NCBI RefSeq assembly: GCF_003544875.1
Contig: NZ_CP032093.1
Coordinates: 1,240,001-1,304,000, forward strand
Origin: Vibrio alfacsensis
GTDB lineage: Bacteria > Pseudomonadota > Gammaproteobacteria > Enterobacterales > Vibrionaceae
Length of the DNA: 64,000 bases
Reading direction: 5' to 3'
This document shows positions 26,466-36,085 of this stretch, one piece after another (the stretch's first letter is position 1; each line of letters opens with the position of its first letter). Under the pieces are notes generated by a model that worked only from the letters and a program-made list of their open reading frames with translations, had not been told where the DNA came from and ran no database searches. A program made the translations under genes and the position numbers.

Positions 26466-28571
26466 TTAAATTTTCTTAAGATGAACAATCAGTGCCGATT
26501 CTGGATCGAGAATCGGAAGCGTCACCCCAATTTCCCTTAAGTTATCGCCACTTAACGTCAGAGTTTTGTCTAGCCATTGCGGACGTTGTTTCATCAACTG
26601 GAAGCTGGTTTTTGGCATTTCAACAATCTTGACTTCGTAACGGGCGTTTTCATCCGCACAGCTAACGCGAAGTGGAGATGGCAGCGCATGATTTGGCATT
26701 GCCAGCTGACACACCGTAATCAGCATTTCTTGTCCGTTCTCAACGCCATAGATGTTCTGGTTTTGATCGGCAGGATCGATGCGGAAAGTACGTCCAGAAT
26801 GAAGCAAATCGCGATACTGTTTGTGCAGTTGAATGTAATGAGCAAACGCTTGTTTTTCTTCCTCGCTTTCTTTTACTGGATCGAGCTCCACCCCCATGTG
26901 ACCACTTAACGCCGTCACGCCACGCATATTGATCGCATGGCGACGATTGGTTGAGTGACATTCGGCAGGACCAATATGAGCGCCCATAACTTCAGGTGGG
27001 AAGAAGTAGCTCATGCCGCGTTGAATGGCTTGACGTTCCAGCGCATCGTTACAATCAGAAGCCCAGAAACGGTGAGTCCGTTTAAGGATTTCAAAATCAA
27101 TACGACCGCCACCGGATGAGCAAGACTCAATTTCAACCGCAGGGTGAGCGGCTTGAAGTTCGTCTAATAGGCGGTAAAGCGCTTTCGTTTGGCCATGCAC
27201 AGCAGGTTTACCTTGATGCCCTGGTTGAACCAATTCACGGTTCATATCCCATTTTAGGTAGCCGATGTTGTAGCGAGTCAGCAAGTCATTCAAACGCTCA
27301 AACAAGTAGTTGAAGCAATCTTGGTTTTGCAAATCCAACACGTATTGCCAGCGACCTGAAGGTTGATGGTAGCCTTGCAGACTCAATACCCAATCAGGAT
27401 GTTGGCGATAGAGATTAGAGTCTTGGCTAACCATCTCTGGCTCAACCCAAAGACCAAACTCCATGCCTTTGTTGTTTACGTGCTCGATAACAGGCTCTAG
27501 ACCATTCGGGTACTTCGTTTCATCCAAGTACCAATCACCAAGCGCTGCGCGTTCGCCATCACGACCAATGAACCAACCATCATCAATGATGAAGCGCTCG
27601 ACACCCATCTCAGCGGCTTCGGTTGCCATCTGCATGATGTATTCAGGTTTGTGATCGAAGTAGATGCCTTCCCATGTGTTTAAATGAACAGGACGAGGCT
27701 TGTTGTTTGGAAATTGAATAATATTGGCACGAACGAACTCGTGGAATCGCTCTGATATTCCATTCAAACCCGAGTTACTGTATGTCGCATAAAGCCATGG
27801 TGATTGGTAGGTTTCACCGCTTTGTAGACGCTTTTCACCAGACAGTAGCAGTTCACCTGCTTGAACAAAGCGGCGACCATCGCTACGAACGTCGGCACGA
27901 AGTTGGTGGTTACCACTCCAACCAAGATGGAAGCCCCAAACTTGTCCCAATTGTTCACCAAAGCCATTAGTGCCCGCGAACAAACCAGGGAAGTTTTCGT
28001 GAGAAGTGCGACCACGACGGTTTTCTTGCATAAAGCCACCATGCTCAAAGCTCAAACGCTGAGTTTGAAACTCATGGCACCAGCGACCGTGGAACGTCAT
28101 CAGCTCGTTTGCATGGTTAGGAAGTGGCAGGGTAGAGGAGAGCTTACCCAAGCAATACTCACCGGTAGTCGTGTTTTTTACGGTGATGCGTTTTTGTACC
28201 ACATCACTGTTAAAGTCCAGTCGTAGCTCAATCAATAATTCAAGACCAGCAATGTCATCTTGCAGAGTAAATGTCGCGCTGTTGTCATCGTGCTCAATGG
28301 ATGTGGTTGTGAACACGGGAGCCCAGTCTTCGCCATTGCGATGCCCCTCGATACCTGGGGCATTAAAGTGACCGCTGCCTAACTCAGGGCATAGTGATAA
28401 CGGTACATCGACATCAAGGCGAGCTTGAGAAATTGGACGCTCTGTCGAAAGCAATAAATCAGGATCAATTTGAGCGATTTTTGCGCCCCAGTGAAGAATT
28501 TCTGGTACACGATCGACTTTAATGATCATGCTGTGGTTCTTTGATTTTAAGTGAACAATTTTCTGCATCAT
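26466..28571 (-). CDS. alpha-galactosidase, glycoside hydrolase family 36
   Basis: This 701-residue cytoplasmic enzyme lacks a signal peptide. It has an N-terminal beta-sandwich (about 1-300), then a TIM barrel. Hallmarks are WEGIYFDH, IDDGWF, GLWVEPEMVS, the nucleophile Asp in YLKWDMNR, the CSSGGGR motif, and the acid/base Asp in WASDCNDALERQ. It hydrolyses melibiose/raffinose-type alpha-galactosides. I chose the ATG at 28571 (MMQKIVHLK); the upstream frame to 28619 would read through a LacI-type operator. It forms an operon with the symporter and is divergent from the LacI regulator. Confidence 0.9.
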   Translation of the reverse strand: MMQKIVHLKSKNHSMIIKVDRVPEILHWGAKIAQIDPDLLLSTERPISQARLDVDVPLSLCPELGSGHFNAPGIEGHRNGEDWAPVFTTTSIEHDDNSATFTLQDDIAGLELLIELRLDFNSDVVQKRITVKNTTTGEYCLGKLSSTLPLPNHANELMTFHGRWCHEFQTQRLSFEHGGFMQENRRGRTSHENFPGLFAGTNGFGEQLGQVWGFHLGWSGNHQLRADVRSDGRRFVQAGELLLSGEKRLQSGETYQSPWLYATYSNSGLNGISERFHEFVRANIIQFPNNKPRPVHLNTWEGIYFDHKPEYIMQMATEAAEMGVERFIIDDGWFIGRDGERAALGDWYLDETKYPNGLEPVIEHVNNKGMEFGLWVEPEMVSQDSNLYRQHPDWVLSLQGYHQPSGRWQYVLDLQNQDCFNYLFERLNDLLTRYNIGYLKWDMNRELVQPGHQGKPAVHGQTKALYRLLDELQAAHPAVEIESCSSGGGRIDFEILKRTHRFWASDCNDALERQAIQRGMSYFFPPEVMGAHIGPAECHSTNRRHAINMRGVTALSGHMGVELDPVKESEEEKQAFAHYIQLHKQYRDLLHSGRTFRIDPADQNQNIYGVENGQEMLITVCQLAMPNHALPSPLRVSCADENARYEVKIVEMPKTSFQLMKQRPQWLDKTLTLSGDNLREIGVTLPILDPESALIVHLKKI

Positions 28572-28578
28572 ATTTCTC

Positions 28579-28592
28579 TGTTTTCGCAAACA
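28579..28592. promoter_or_regulatory. LacI-family operator 1
   Basis: TGTTTTCGCAAACA is a near-palindrome with a central CG, typical of LacI-type sites. It lies 8 bases upstream of the alpha-galactosidase ATG, so bound repressor would block initiation. Confidence 0.65.
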
Positions 28593-28698
28593 TATAATTT
28601 GAATTAATGATGCGCTCATCTGGAATTAAATCGATTGTTAAGCCTATATTTTGTGATTTTAAGCAGGTTATGGAGTTGCTTTTGTGTGCTAGATCTTG

Positions 28699-28712
28699 TG
28701 TTTTCGTAAACA
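28699..28712. promoter_or_regulatory. LacI-family operator 2
   Basis: TGTTTTCGTAAACA differs from operator 1 by one base. The centres are exactly 120 bp apart, in the divergent region before the LacI-type gene. Two phased sites would allow looping or dual control. Confidence 0.65.
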
Positions 28713-28803
28713 TTTTTGGTGTTTTACGACATGCTTCACGAGAAAGTTTTATTGAATTTGTTAAAGTAAGAAGAATAGAAATAAAACCGACTAGGAGAGA
28801 GCG

Positions 28804-29865
28804 TTGGCCGTTACTTTTAAAGACGTCGCACGTTTAGCAGGGGTATCTACTCAAACCGTATCTAGAGTAACGAATGGCGCTGATAACGTCGCGGAGGAAA
28901 CTCGAAAGCGCGTAAATGATGCCATCAAAAAATTGGGTTACGTACCCAATAAAGGTGCACAAATGCTCAGTAGGGCTTCGTCACGCATTATCGGCCTAGT
29001 GTCTTTGGATATTTCTTTGCATGGAGTGGCACTCATTGCGAATGGGGTTCGTAATCAAGCTCACGAAATGAATTATGCTACCGCGCTTGCGGTGCTTGGT
29101 GACAATTCTATTGAAGAGTTTCGAATGGCGATTCGCGAATTGATTGCACAGCAAGTTGACGCAATCATCATTAATGCACCGGTCACGAAAGAAATGGCAG
29201 AAACCCTCATTGAACAGTTTAGTCAATTGACGTTGATGTTTATTGATGTACCTGAAAATACGCAAGCCAATCATATTCGTTGTGATCACCAAGTTGGAGC
29301 AAGATTAGCCGTACAGCATTTAATTGAGCAAAAACGCGATTCATTTATTTGTATATCTGGGCCCATTGCGTCGACGGCTTCTTCGATTCGTTATAAAGAG
29401 TGGCAGAGGCAAATTCATCAAAATGGGCTTCAGGAAGTGGCCTATTACGAGGGAGATTGGCAAGCGAACAGTGGTTACCATGCTGTCAAAGATGCGCTCT
29501 TGAAAGGAGTGTCATTTGATGCGGTTTTGGTCGCGAATGATCAAATGGCATTAGGCGTTTTATGTGCTTTGTCAGAAGCGGGCGTTAAAGTACCTAAGAC
29601 AGTATCTGTTGTCGGATTTGACGGTATTCAAGATAGCCAATTCTTTTCTCCTCCTTTGACGACAATCAAGCAAGACTTCAATGAGCTTGGCCGAAAAGCG
29701 GTTAAGTTAGTTCTTAATCAAATGGAAAAAGGTGAAAGTGTCGTTTCTGAAATGTTGCCTGTTCATCTGGTGGTGCGAGAGAGCACAAGCAAAAAAGCGG
29801 ATACGTTATATGACAAACAAGAAGTGCTTGTCCATCTCGAACATATCCGTCGTTTATTGCCGTAG
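28804..29865 (+). CDS. LacI family transcriptional regulator of the galactoside locus
   Basis: This 353-residue repressor starts at TTG 28804 with AGGAGAG upstream. The N-terminal helix-turn-helix (VTFKDVARLAGVSTQTVSRVTNG) and hinge (GYVPNKGAQMLS) are classical. The periplasmic-binding-like effector domain spans about 60-330, with IGLVSLDISLHGVALIANGV and the C-terminal-subdomain VVGFDGI. It is divergent from the alpha-galactosidase/symporter operon, and two matching operators lie in the shared promoter region. It probably represses that operon and itself until a galactoside is present. Confidence 0.88.
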   Translation: MAVTFKDVARLAGVSTQTVSRVTNGADNVAEETRKRVNDAIKKLGYVPNKGAQMLSRASSRIIGLVSLDISLHGVALIANGVRNQAHEMNYATALAVLGDNSIEEFRMAIRELIAQQVDAIIINAPVTKEMAETLIEQFSQLTLMFIDVPENTQANHIRCDHQVGARLAVQHLIEQKRDSFICISGPIASTASSIRYKEWQRQIHQNGLQEVAYYEGDWQANSGYHAVKDALLKGVSFDAVLVANDQMALGVLCALSEAGVKVPKTVSVVGFDGIQDSQFFSPPLTTIKQDFNELGRKAVKLVLNQMEKGESVVSEMLPVHLVVRESTSKKADTLYDKQEVLVHLEHIRRLLP

Positions 29866-29945
29866 ATTGTCGTTTCATGTTCGAACCGGAAACCTAGTTG
29901 ATCAGTGCTGTTTGAAGACGAAAACAATTGTGTGAGCAGAGATCT

Positions 29946-31381
29946 TTAGTTGGGCGTATTTTCCGCTTCTCTCGTTATAGCTTTGACCATGCCTTTAAAG
30001 ATAAATAAGTGCGCCGGCATCATGGCAAACCAATAGAGTAGCCCTAAAAGCCTTGTGGATGCCACCATGCTGTGATGTCGAGCTCTCGTTCTTCACCATG
30101 ATCTTTGATGGTGATTTCTAAACGACCAAGCCCTGGGCCTTTCATACCGAAAAACAGTGAGAGGAATTGATTTTCTTCACAGCGAATGACTTTCCAGGAG
30201 TCAATGAAATCTCCCACCTTGAGTTTGGGGCCTTCCGGGGATACTCGAATGGGCTTCCCACCACCAAAGAAGATATCGAGCCATTCTCGGGTGCGCCAAA
30301 GAATGTTAGCAAAGTAATAGCCTTTTTCAGGGCTTCCGATCTTTTGCGCGACATTCCAAAGTGATTCTACAGAGGCTTTTGTCTTGATGCTTGCTCCCGC
30401 ATGTTTTGGATAGTACCCGTAGCCTGGTTGCCAACGTTTGAGTGCTGCTGGTTCAAATCCCCAAACGTTACTGCGGACAAAAGTCCCTTCCGTTGCGATG
30501 GTGTCTGTAACGGACTGCTTGTAGCTAATGAGCTCTTGTGGGAATCGTTCGTGAATGGCCTTGGTATCAGCAATGTAGTCGTGCTCCAAGCCTGCAAGTA
30601 ATGCTTTGCCAATATTGGCTGGTACAGAGGTGACAAGCGCTAACCAGTAAGAGGCCATTTTAGGTGTGAGCAGTGGCGTGGACCAAAGTCGGTAAGGTTT
30701 CTTAGTAATCTTACAAATGACTTCAAATTGCTCGCGATAACTTAGTGTATCCGGCCCACCAACTTCATAGATTTCACTTTCTGTTGGTTTGGTTTGTGCC
30801 AATTCAAGCAAATAGTGATTGAGGTTGGGTAGGGCGATTGGGTTGGCTTTGGAGTCTACCCATTTAGGTGCAATTAGAATCGGAAGGTTATAGACAAAGT
30901 CTCGCATGATCTCGAATGCCGCAGAACCGGGACCGATAATTACGCCAGCTCGAAGTTCAGTAACAGGCACACCGGCTTGGCGAATGATTTTTCCCGTTGC
31001 TTTGCGTGCCGCCAAGTGTTGAGAGTTGCCGGTTTGAGGCTGAATTGCACTCAAATAAATAACGTGTTCTACACGACTTTTCTCGAGGGCATTTTTGAAG
31101 TTCTCTGCGAGGTTTAATTCGTATTCAACAAAGTCGTGACCTTGCGCCATACCGTGCACGAGGAAGAACACCAAATCAAAATCATTCACGACTTCTAGCG
31201 TCGCTTTTGCATCGGCGAGGTCTAAATACGTGAGTGTGAGGTTAGGGTGTGGATGAGTTCGCGATTCCAAATAGTCAATATGACGCGCCGCTGCCGTGAC
31301 AATGTAACCTTTATCGAGTAACTGAGGTAGAAGTTGTGACCCGATATAGCCGGAAGCCCCAAGTACCAACACCTTTTTCAT
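29946..31381 (-). CDS. NAD(P)-binding SDR protein with DUF2867 domain, frameshifted near the 3' end
   Basis: The N-terminal extended-SDR/NmrA-like Rossmann domain starts at 31381 ([21 protein letters not shown]). A C-terminal DUF2867-type domain has [23 protein letters not shown] and [10 protein letters not shown]. As written it stops at 30044. One extra T in the minus-strand T run (30046-30049) would continue [19 protein letters not shown] to the stop at 29946, giving about 478 residues and a C-terminal membrane-like helix. Relatives are annotated as nucleoside-diphosphate-sugar epimerase-like; the substrate is unknown. It is divergent from the MATE gene. Confidence 0.75.
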
Positions 31382-31475
31382 ATTAAATCCTTTTATTGCT
31401 GGTGGAAAAAACACCGCTGCGTATAATCATGGGACATTTTCTCCTTTCTATCAATAAGTTGTCGTCGGAGTGGTC

Positions 31476-32852
31476 ATGACTTTTTTCTCACAATTGCTGA
31501 CTCATGCGGATAAGTCATTCCTGCGACGACTGTTTGCGATTGCACTACCGATTACACTCCAAAGCATGATGTTCTCTAGCCGAGGCTTAGTGGACGTATT
31601 GATGTTGGGCCAATTGGGTGAAGCGGAGATTGCTGCGGTTGGTGTTGCAGCGAGAGCAACGTTTGTTACCACTATCATGCTTGTTGGCGTGACGACGGGA
31701 GGTGCGCTTTTAACGGCCCAGTACTGGGGGGCAGGTAATAAAGTAGGTGTACGACAAAGTACATCACTGACTTGGATGATTGCGATGGCGTTCGCCGCGA
31801 TGACAGTCATCTTCTTTATCTTATTCCCTGAAGCAATCATGAAATTGACCACTGATTCAACCGAAGTTATTCACTTAGGGGCTGAATACTTGGTGATTTC
31901 GTCCGTCAGTATGTTGGCTGTTGCGTGTGTTGCCAGTATAGCGGTGGGACTTCGTGCTATGCATCAACCGGGATTGAGTACCTTTTTCAGTGGCATTGGT
32001 ATAGCCTCGAATATATTTCTTAACTGGGTTTTGATTTTTGGTCATTTGGGCTTGCCTGCAATGGGAATTAAAGGTGCGGCTATTGCGACGGTCATTAGTG
32101 GCGCAATAGAAGTCGGTTGCCTGTTTGGTTATCTTTGGTTTACTCAGCACACCATCGCTTTTGGCGTTGAGGACATTCGCGCCAGCTTAGTGATAAATAG
32201 GATCAAGCGATTCCTTACGCTTTCTCTTCCAACGACGTTTAACTTTTTAGCATGGGCTGGTGGTTTATTTGCCTATCATGCCATCATGGGACAGGCAGGG
32301 GTTCAAGGTCTTGCCGCATTATCGGTAATGACGCCGGTCGAATCTTTAGCGTTGGCGATGATGATCGGGTTGTCCAACGCAGCGGCGGTAATGGTTGGTA
32401 ATCAGTTGGGGGCAAACAAGTATGGCCCGGTATATTACCAAGCGTGGGCTACCGTTATCTTGAATTTATTGATAGCGATAGTGGTCGCTGGATTACTGCT
32501 TATCTCGAATCGACTGATATTGGATGCATTTAGTGCACTGACAACAGAAACGCGTCACTTAGCTGAGCAGTTTATGGTGATCTTAGCGGTAGGCGTTGTA
32601 CTTCGTTCTGTGCCAATGATGGCGATTGTTGGTGTACTTCGTGCTGGTGGTGATGTTAAGTTTTGTTTGTATCAAGATTTGGTAGCCCAATGGATAATCA
32701 GCATCCCACTTGCCGCGTTTGCTGCCATCTATTTAGGCGTTGAGCCTCAATGGGTTTACTTATTGTTTTTAAGTGAAGAATTGGTCAAATGGGGCGTCTC
32801 TTTGTATCGCATATTAAGCCGCAAATGGATGAATAATCTTATCGGGGATTGA
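31476..32852 (+). CDS. MATE family efflux transporter
   Basis: This 458-residue, 12-helix membrane protein of the MatE superfamily starts at ATG 31476. Two MatE repeats are evident, starting at FAIALPITLQSMMFSSRGLVDVLMLGQLG and around FLTLSLPTTFNFLAWAGGLFAYH. It should export cationic or toxic compounds by Na+ or H+ antiport. It is distinct from the well-known Vibrio NorM sequence as I recall it, so no symbol is given. It is divergent from the SDR gene and followed by a 127-bp gap before the ABC module. Confidence 0.85.
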   Translation: MTFFSQLLTHADKSFLRRLFAIALPITLQSMMFSSRGLVDVLMLGQLGEAEIAAVGVAARATFVTTIMLVGVTTGGALLTAQYWGAGNKVGVRQSTSLTWMIAMAFAAMTVIFFILFPEAIMKLTTDSTEVIHLGAEYLVISSVSMLAVACVASIAVGLRAMHQPGLSTFFSGIGIASNIFLNWVLIFGHLGLPAMGIKGAAIATVISGAIEVGCLFGYLWFTQHTIAFGVEDIRASLVINRIKRFLTLSLPTTFNFLAWAGGLFAYHAIMGQAGVQGLAALSVMTPVESLALAMMIGLSNAAAVMVGNQLGANKYGPVYYQAWATVILNLLIAIVVAGLLLISNRLILDAFSALTTETRHLAEQFMVILAVGVVLRSVPMMAIVGVLRAGGDVKFCLYQDLVAQWIISIPLAAFAAIYLGVEPQWVYLLFLSEELVKWGVSLYRILSRKWMNNLIGD

Positions 32853-32979
32853 GGTCTGCCACGAGAACCGTTTTATTTGTAGGCGGACGCTGTGATCTGT
32901 CAGTCAAAATGCTTTCTACTGTACGTGTTTTAGTGTAGATTCTGACACCAATTTCAAATACCAATTGAGTGGCAAATTA

Positions 32980-33651
32980 ATGTTAAAACTGTCAGACCTA
33001 TGCAAAGGCTATGTAGACGGGGGAGAATTTCATCCTGTACTACAAGGGGCAGAATTAACGTTACAACAAGGTGAGCAAGTCGCATTAATGGGGGAGAGTG
33101 GCTCTGGGAAAAGTACACTACTTAATCTTATAGCAGGACTTGATACCGCAGACTCTGGGGAAATTCAGTACCCGAACTTTGCTATGCATGATGCGCCTGA
33201 GAATCAACGAACAAAGTACCGCCGCAATAACATTGGTAATATCTTCCAGCAGTTTAATTTACTGCCTACGCTAAATATCGCTGACAATATTCGTTTCTGT
33301 CGCCAATTAAAAGGCTTACCAGAAGACAAAGGTTTGTGGCGCCAAATCCTGTCTGCTCTTGATCTCATGCCATTGCTTGGGCGTTACCCTGAAGAAATTT
33401 CCGGTGGTCAACAACAGCGTGCAGCCATTGCTCGTGCTTTGTACATGGAACCGAAGATTTTATTAGCGGATGAACCAACCGGCAGCTTGGATGAGCGAAA
33501 TGCAGAAGCAGTAATGCGACTTTTGACCAGCTTGGCTCGTCAGTTAGATTGTACCTTGTTGCTTGTTACTCACAGTGAAAAAGTGGCTGAACACATGGAA
33601 GGTCGTATTCGTCTTCAAGGAGGGCAACTGCATGTTATGGCCCGTAGTTAA
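32980..33651 (+). CDS. ABC transporter ATP-binding protein (LolD/MacB-type; AttE-like)
   Basis: This 223-residue ATPase has Walker A GESGSGKST, Q-loop IFQQFNLLPT, signature ISGGQQQRAAIARAL, Walker B ILLADEPTGSLDE and switch VTHSE. It belongs to the LolD/MacB/FtsE-like class that pairs with FtsX-type permeases. The ATG at 32980 is preferred over a TTG at 32965. It overlaps the permease gene by 20 bases and is the first gene of a three-gene module ending in an AttH-like protein. Confidence 0.88.
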   Translation: MLKLSDLCKGYVDGGEFHPVLQGAELTLQQGEQVALMGESGSGKSTLLNLIAGLDTADSGEIQYPNFAMHDAPENQRTKYRRNNIGNIFQQFNLLPTLNIADNIRFCRQLKGLPEDKGLWRQILSALDLMPLLGRYPEEISGGQQQRAAIARALYMEPKILLADEPTGSLDERNAEAVMRLLTSLARQLDCTLLLVTHSEKVAEHMEGRIRLQGGQLHVMARS

Positions 33652-36085
33652 GGCACTACTCGGTCATTACCGCCGTTATCCTCTACAAATTCTACTTGTT
33701 TGGCTTGGTTTAACCTTAGGCGTGTCACTGCTCGTCGGTGTGACATCGATTAACCAGCATGCCAAACAAAGTTATGAAACGGGTGAAAAACTTTTTTCCA
33801 ATCCTCTTCCGTATCGCATCCGCACTAAACACTCCGCGAATAAAATTCCGCAAGGGTTTTATATTCAATTGCGTCGCGCAGGTTTTAACCAGTGTGCGCC
33901 TTTTGATACTTTGCATCTTGAATCTAAAGATGACTTTGGTTTGACGCTTGTTGGTGTCGATCCTGTTGCGCTTTTGCCTCTACACCAAGGTAAGTCACTT
34001 AACGAATTGCCGTTACTTTCGTTAATGAAACCACCTTATCCAATATTAGTGAGCCAAGACTTAGCCTCGTACATGACGTGGCAAGATGGAGACTTTATTG
34101 AGCTTAATGATGGCAGTCAATTAGGGCCATTGAAAGTCGATACCAATCAAATGCTCTCTGGTATTCGACTGGTTTCTGATATTTCATTGCTTCGTATGCT
34201 TAAGCGCAGTTCTGGGTTATCAGCAATTGCATGTGGTGAGATGCCAGAAGAGAAAGTTCTCGCGTTAAAAGAAAAACTGCCTAGCGGGATGGTTTTAGTG
34301 CGCAGTAGCCGTAGTGAGCTACAAGCACTGACGGATGCATTCCATATGAATTTGACGGCAATGGGTATGCTCTCTTTCCTAGTAGGTCTGTTCATTTTCT
34401 ATCAAGCAATGTCGCTGTCATTTATCCAGCGTCAACGTTTAGTGGGCATTTTGCGTCAAACTGGGGTTACAGGCATCCAGCTTACGCAAGCATTGTTACT
34501 TGAACTGCTTATTTTGGTTCTATTTGCATGGGCTTGCGGAAACTTCTTTGGTTTGATTCTCGCGAATGAGTTGATTCCAGCGGTTTCATCCAGTTTAAGT
34601 GATTTGTATGACGCCAATGTTGGCTTAACGATAGGTTGGTCTTGGGAGTCGAGCTTATACAGTTTGGCCATGTCATCATTGGGTGCATTGCTTTCTTGCT
34701 TATGGCCGTTGATCCGCTTACTTAAAGCACAACCTATTCGTTTGTCTTCAAGGCTCTCGCTTATGCGCTTTGCTGGCAGAGAGTTTTCTTGGCAGGCTTT
34801 AGCTGCTTGTGCACTTTGTGTTGCTGCCATTGCGGTTTATCAAGCGCCTAAAACGCAAGAGTCCGGCTTTACGATCATTGCGCTTATGTTAGTCAGTGTT
34901 GCGCTATTTATGCCATTTTTGATGTGGCATATGTTCCAAAGCTTCTCTTATTCTATGCGTTGGGTTCGTGTTCGCTGGTTTTTCTCTGATGCGGCGGCAA
35001 GTATGAGCTACCGAGGTGTTGCGACGATGGCGTTTATGCTAGCGCTAGCGGCGAACATTGGTGTCGAAACCATGGTAGGCAGCTTCAGAGATACGACTGA
35101 TAAATGGCTTAACCAACGTTTGGCGGCGGATATCTATATTTACCCAACCAATAACTCAGCAGCACGAATGAGCTCATGGTTACAAAAACAGCCGGAAGTT
35201 GATGAAGTTTGGTGGCGTTGGGAAAAAGATTTTCCGACGGAGCGAGGTGCGCTTCAAGTGGTGAGTACAGGGGCATCGGAGGGAGAACTTGATTCGCTTA
35301 CCGTTAAACTTGGTGTACCGAACTACTGGTATCACTTACATCATTCTAAGAGCTTGATGATCAGCGAGTCGATGGCATTGAAGTTGGATCTTCGCCCTGG
35401 TGATTACATTGATTTACTCCCTCCACTTGGCGGTGGTTGGCAGATTGTAGGGGTTTACTACGATTATGGTAATCCTTATAACCAAGTGATGATGTCTCAT
35501 CGAAACTGGCTGTCAGCGTTTGCCGGTTCAGGTAACGTTGGCTTGGGTGTTGTTCTGCAAGAGAACGTGAATGGAGATGGGTTAAAACGACGATTAGAAA
35601 GTGTCTATCGCTTACCTCAAGATCGTTTGTTCGACAATAACAATATTTATAACCAAGCGATGCGGGTGTTTGACCATACGTTCGCGATTGCTGGAACGCT
35701 TGGCAATATTACCTTGATCATTGCTGTTTTCGGTCTGTTTTTTGCGACATTGGCGGGTGAACTATCTCGCCAACGGCATTTCTCTTTACTACGTTGTATG
35801 GGCGTATCAGGCAGGGAGCTTGTTGCTTTGGGCGGCTTGCAGTTATTCGTATTTGGTACCATTTCTGCAATTATTGCGGTACCACTTGGTTTGGCGTTGG
35901 CACATCTTATTGTTGATATCATAATCAAGCAATCATTCGGGTGGTCATTAGAACTTCAAGTCATACCGTGGGAATACGCACAGACGATTGCTTGGGCAAT
36001 GTTAGCGATCATGTTAGCAGGCGCACTTCCTGTCATCAGAATGATCAAGAGCACGCCAATGAAGTCGCTAAGGGATGCGCTGTAA
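33632..36085 (+). CDS. FtsX-like ABC permease, fused two-repeat form
   Basis: This 817-residue inner-membrane protein has an N-terminal helix (about 19-38) and a large periplasmic region. A first FtsX triplet of helices lies at about 245-360, with further helices near 400-450. Next come a second periplasmic MacB-like domain and a final FtsX triplet (about 690-805), so two permease units are fused. GGAGGG precedes the ATG at 33632. It works with the upstream ATPase as a mechanotransmission or lipoprotein/lipid-type transporter. The downstream lipocalin-like protein overlaps its stop codon. Confidence 0.85.
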   Translation: MLWPVVKALLGHYRRYPLQILLVWLGLTLGVSLLVGVTSINQHAKQSYETGEKLFSNPLPYRIRTKHSANKIPQGFYIQLRRAGFNQCAPFDTLHLESKDDFGLTLVGVDPVALLPLHQGKSLNELPLLSLMKPPYPILVSQDLASYMTWQDGDFIELNDGSQLGPLKVDTNQMLSGIRLVSDISLLRMLKRSSGLSAIACGEMPEEKVLALKEKLPSGMVLVRSSRSELQALTDAFHMNLTAMGMLSFLVGLFIFYQAMSLSFIQRQRLVGILRQTGVTGIQLTQALLLELLILVLFAWACGNFFGLILANELIPAVSSSLSDLYDANVGLTIGWSWESSLYSLAMSSLGALLSCLWPLIRLLKAQPIRLSSRLSLMRFAGREFSWQALAACALCVAAIAVYQAPKTQESGFTIIALMLVSVALFMPFLMWHMFQSFSYSMRWVRVRWFFSDAAASMSYRGVATMAFMLALAANIGVETMVGSFRDTTDKWLNQRLAADIYIYPTNNSAARMSSWLQKQPEVDEVWWRWEKDFPTERGALQVVSTGASEGELDSLTVKLGVPNYWYHLHHSKSLMISESMALKLDLRPGDYIDLLPPLGGGWQIVGVYYDYGNPYNQVMMSHRNWLSAFAGSGNVGLGVVLQENVNGDGLKRRLESVYRLPQDRLFDNNNIYNQAMRVFDHTFAIAGTLGNITLIIAVFGLFFATLAGELSRQRHFSLLRCMGVSGRELVALGGLQLFVFGTISAIIAVPLGLALAHLIVDIIIKQSFGWSLELQVIPWEYAQTIAWAMLAIMLAGALPVIRMIKSTPMKSLRDAL

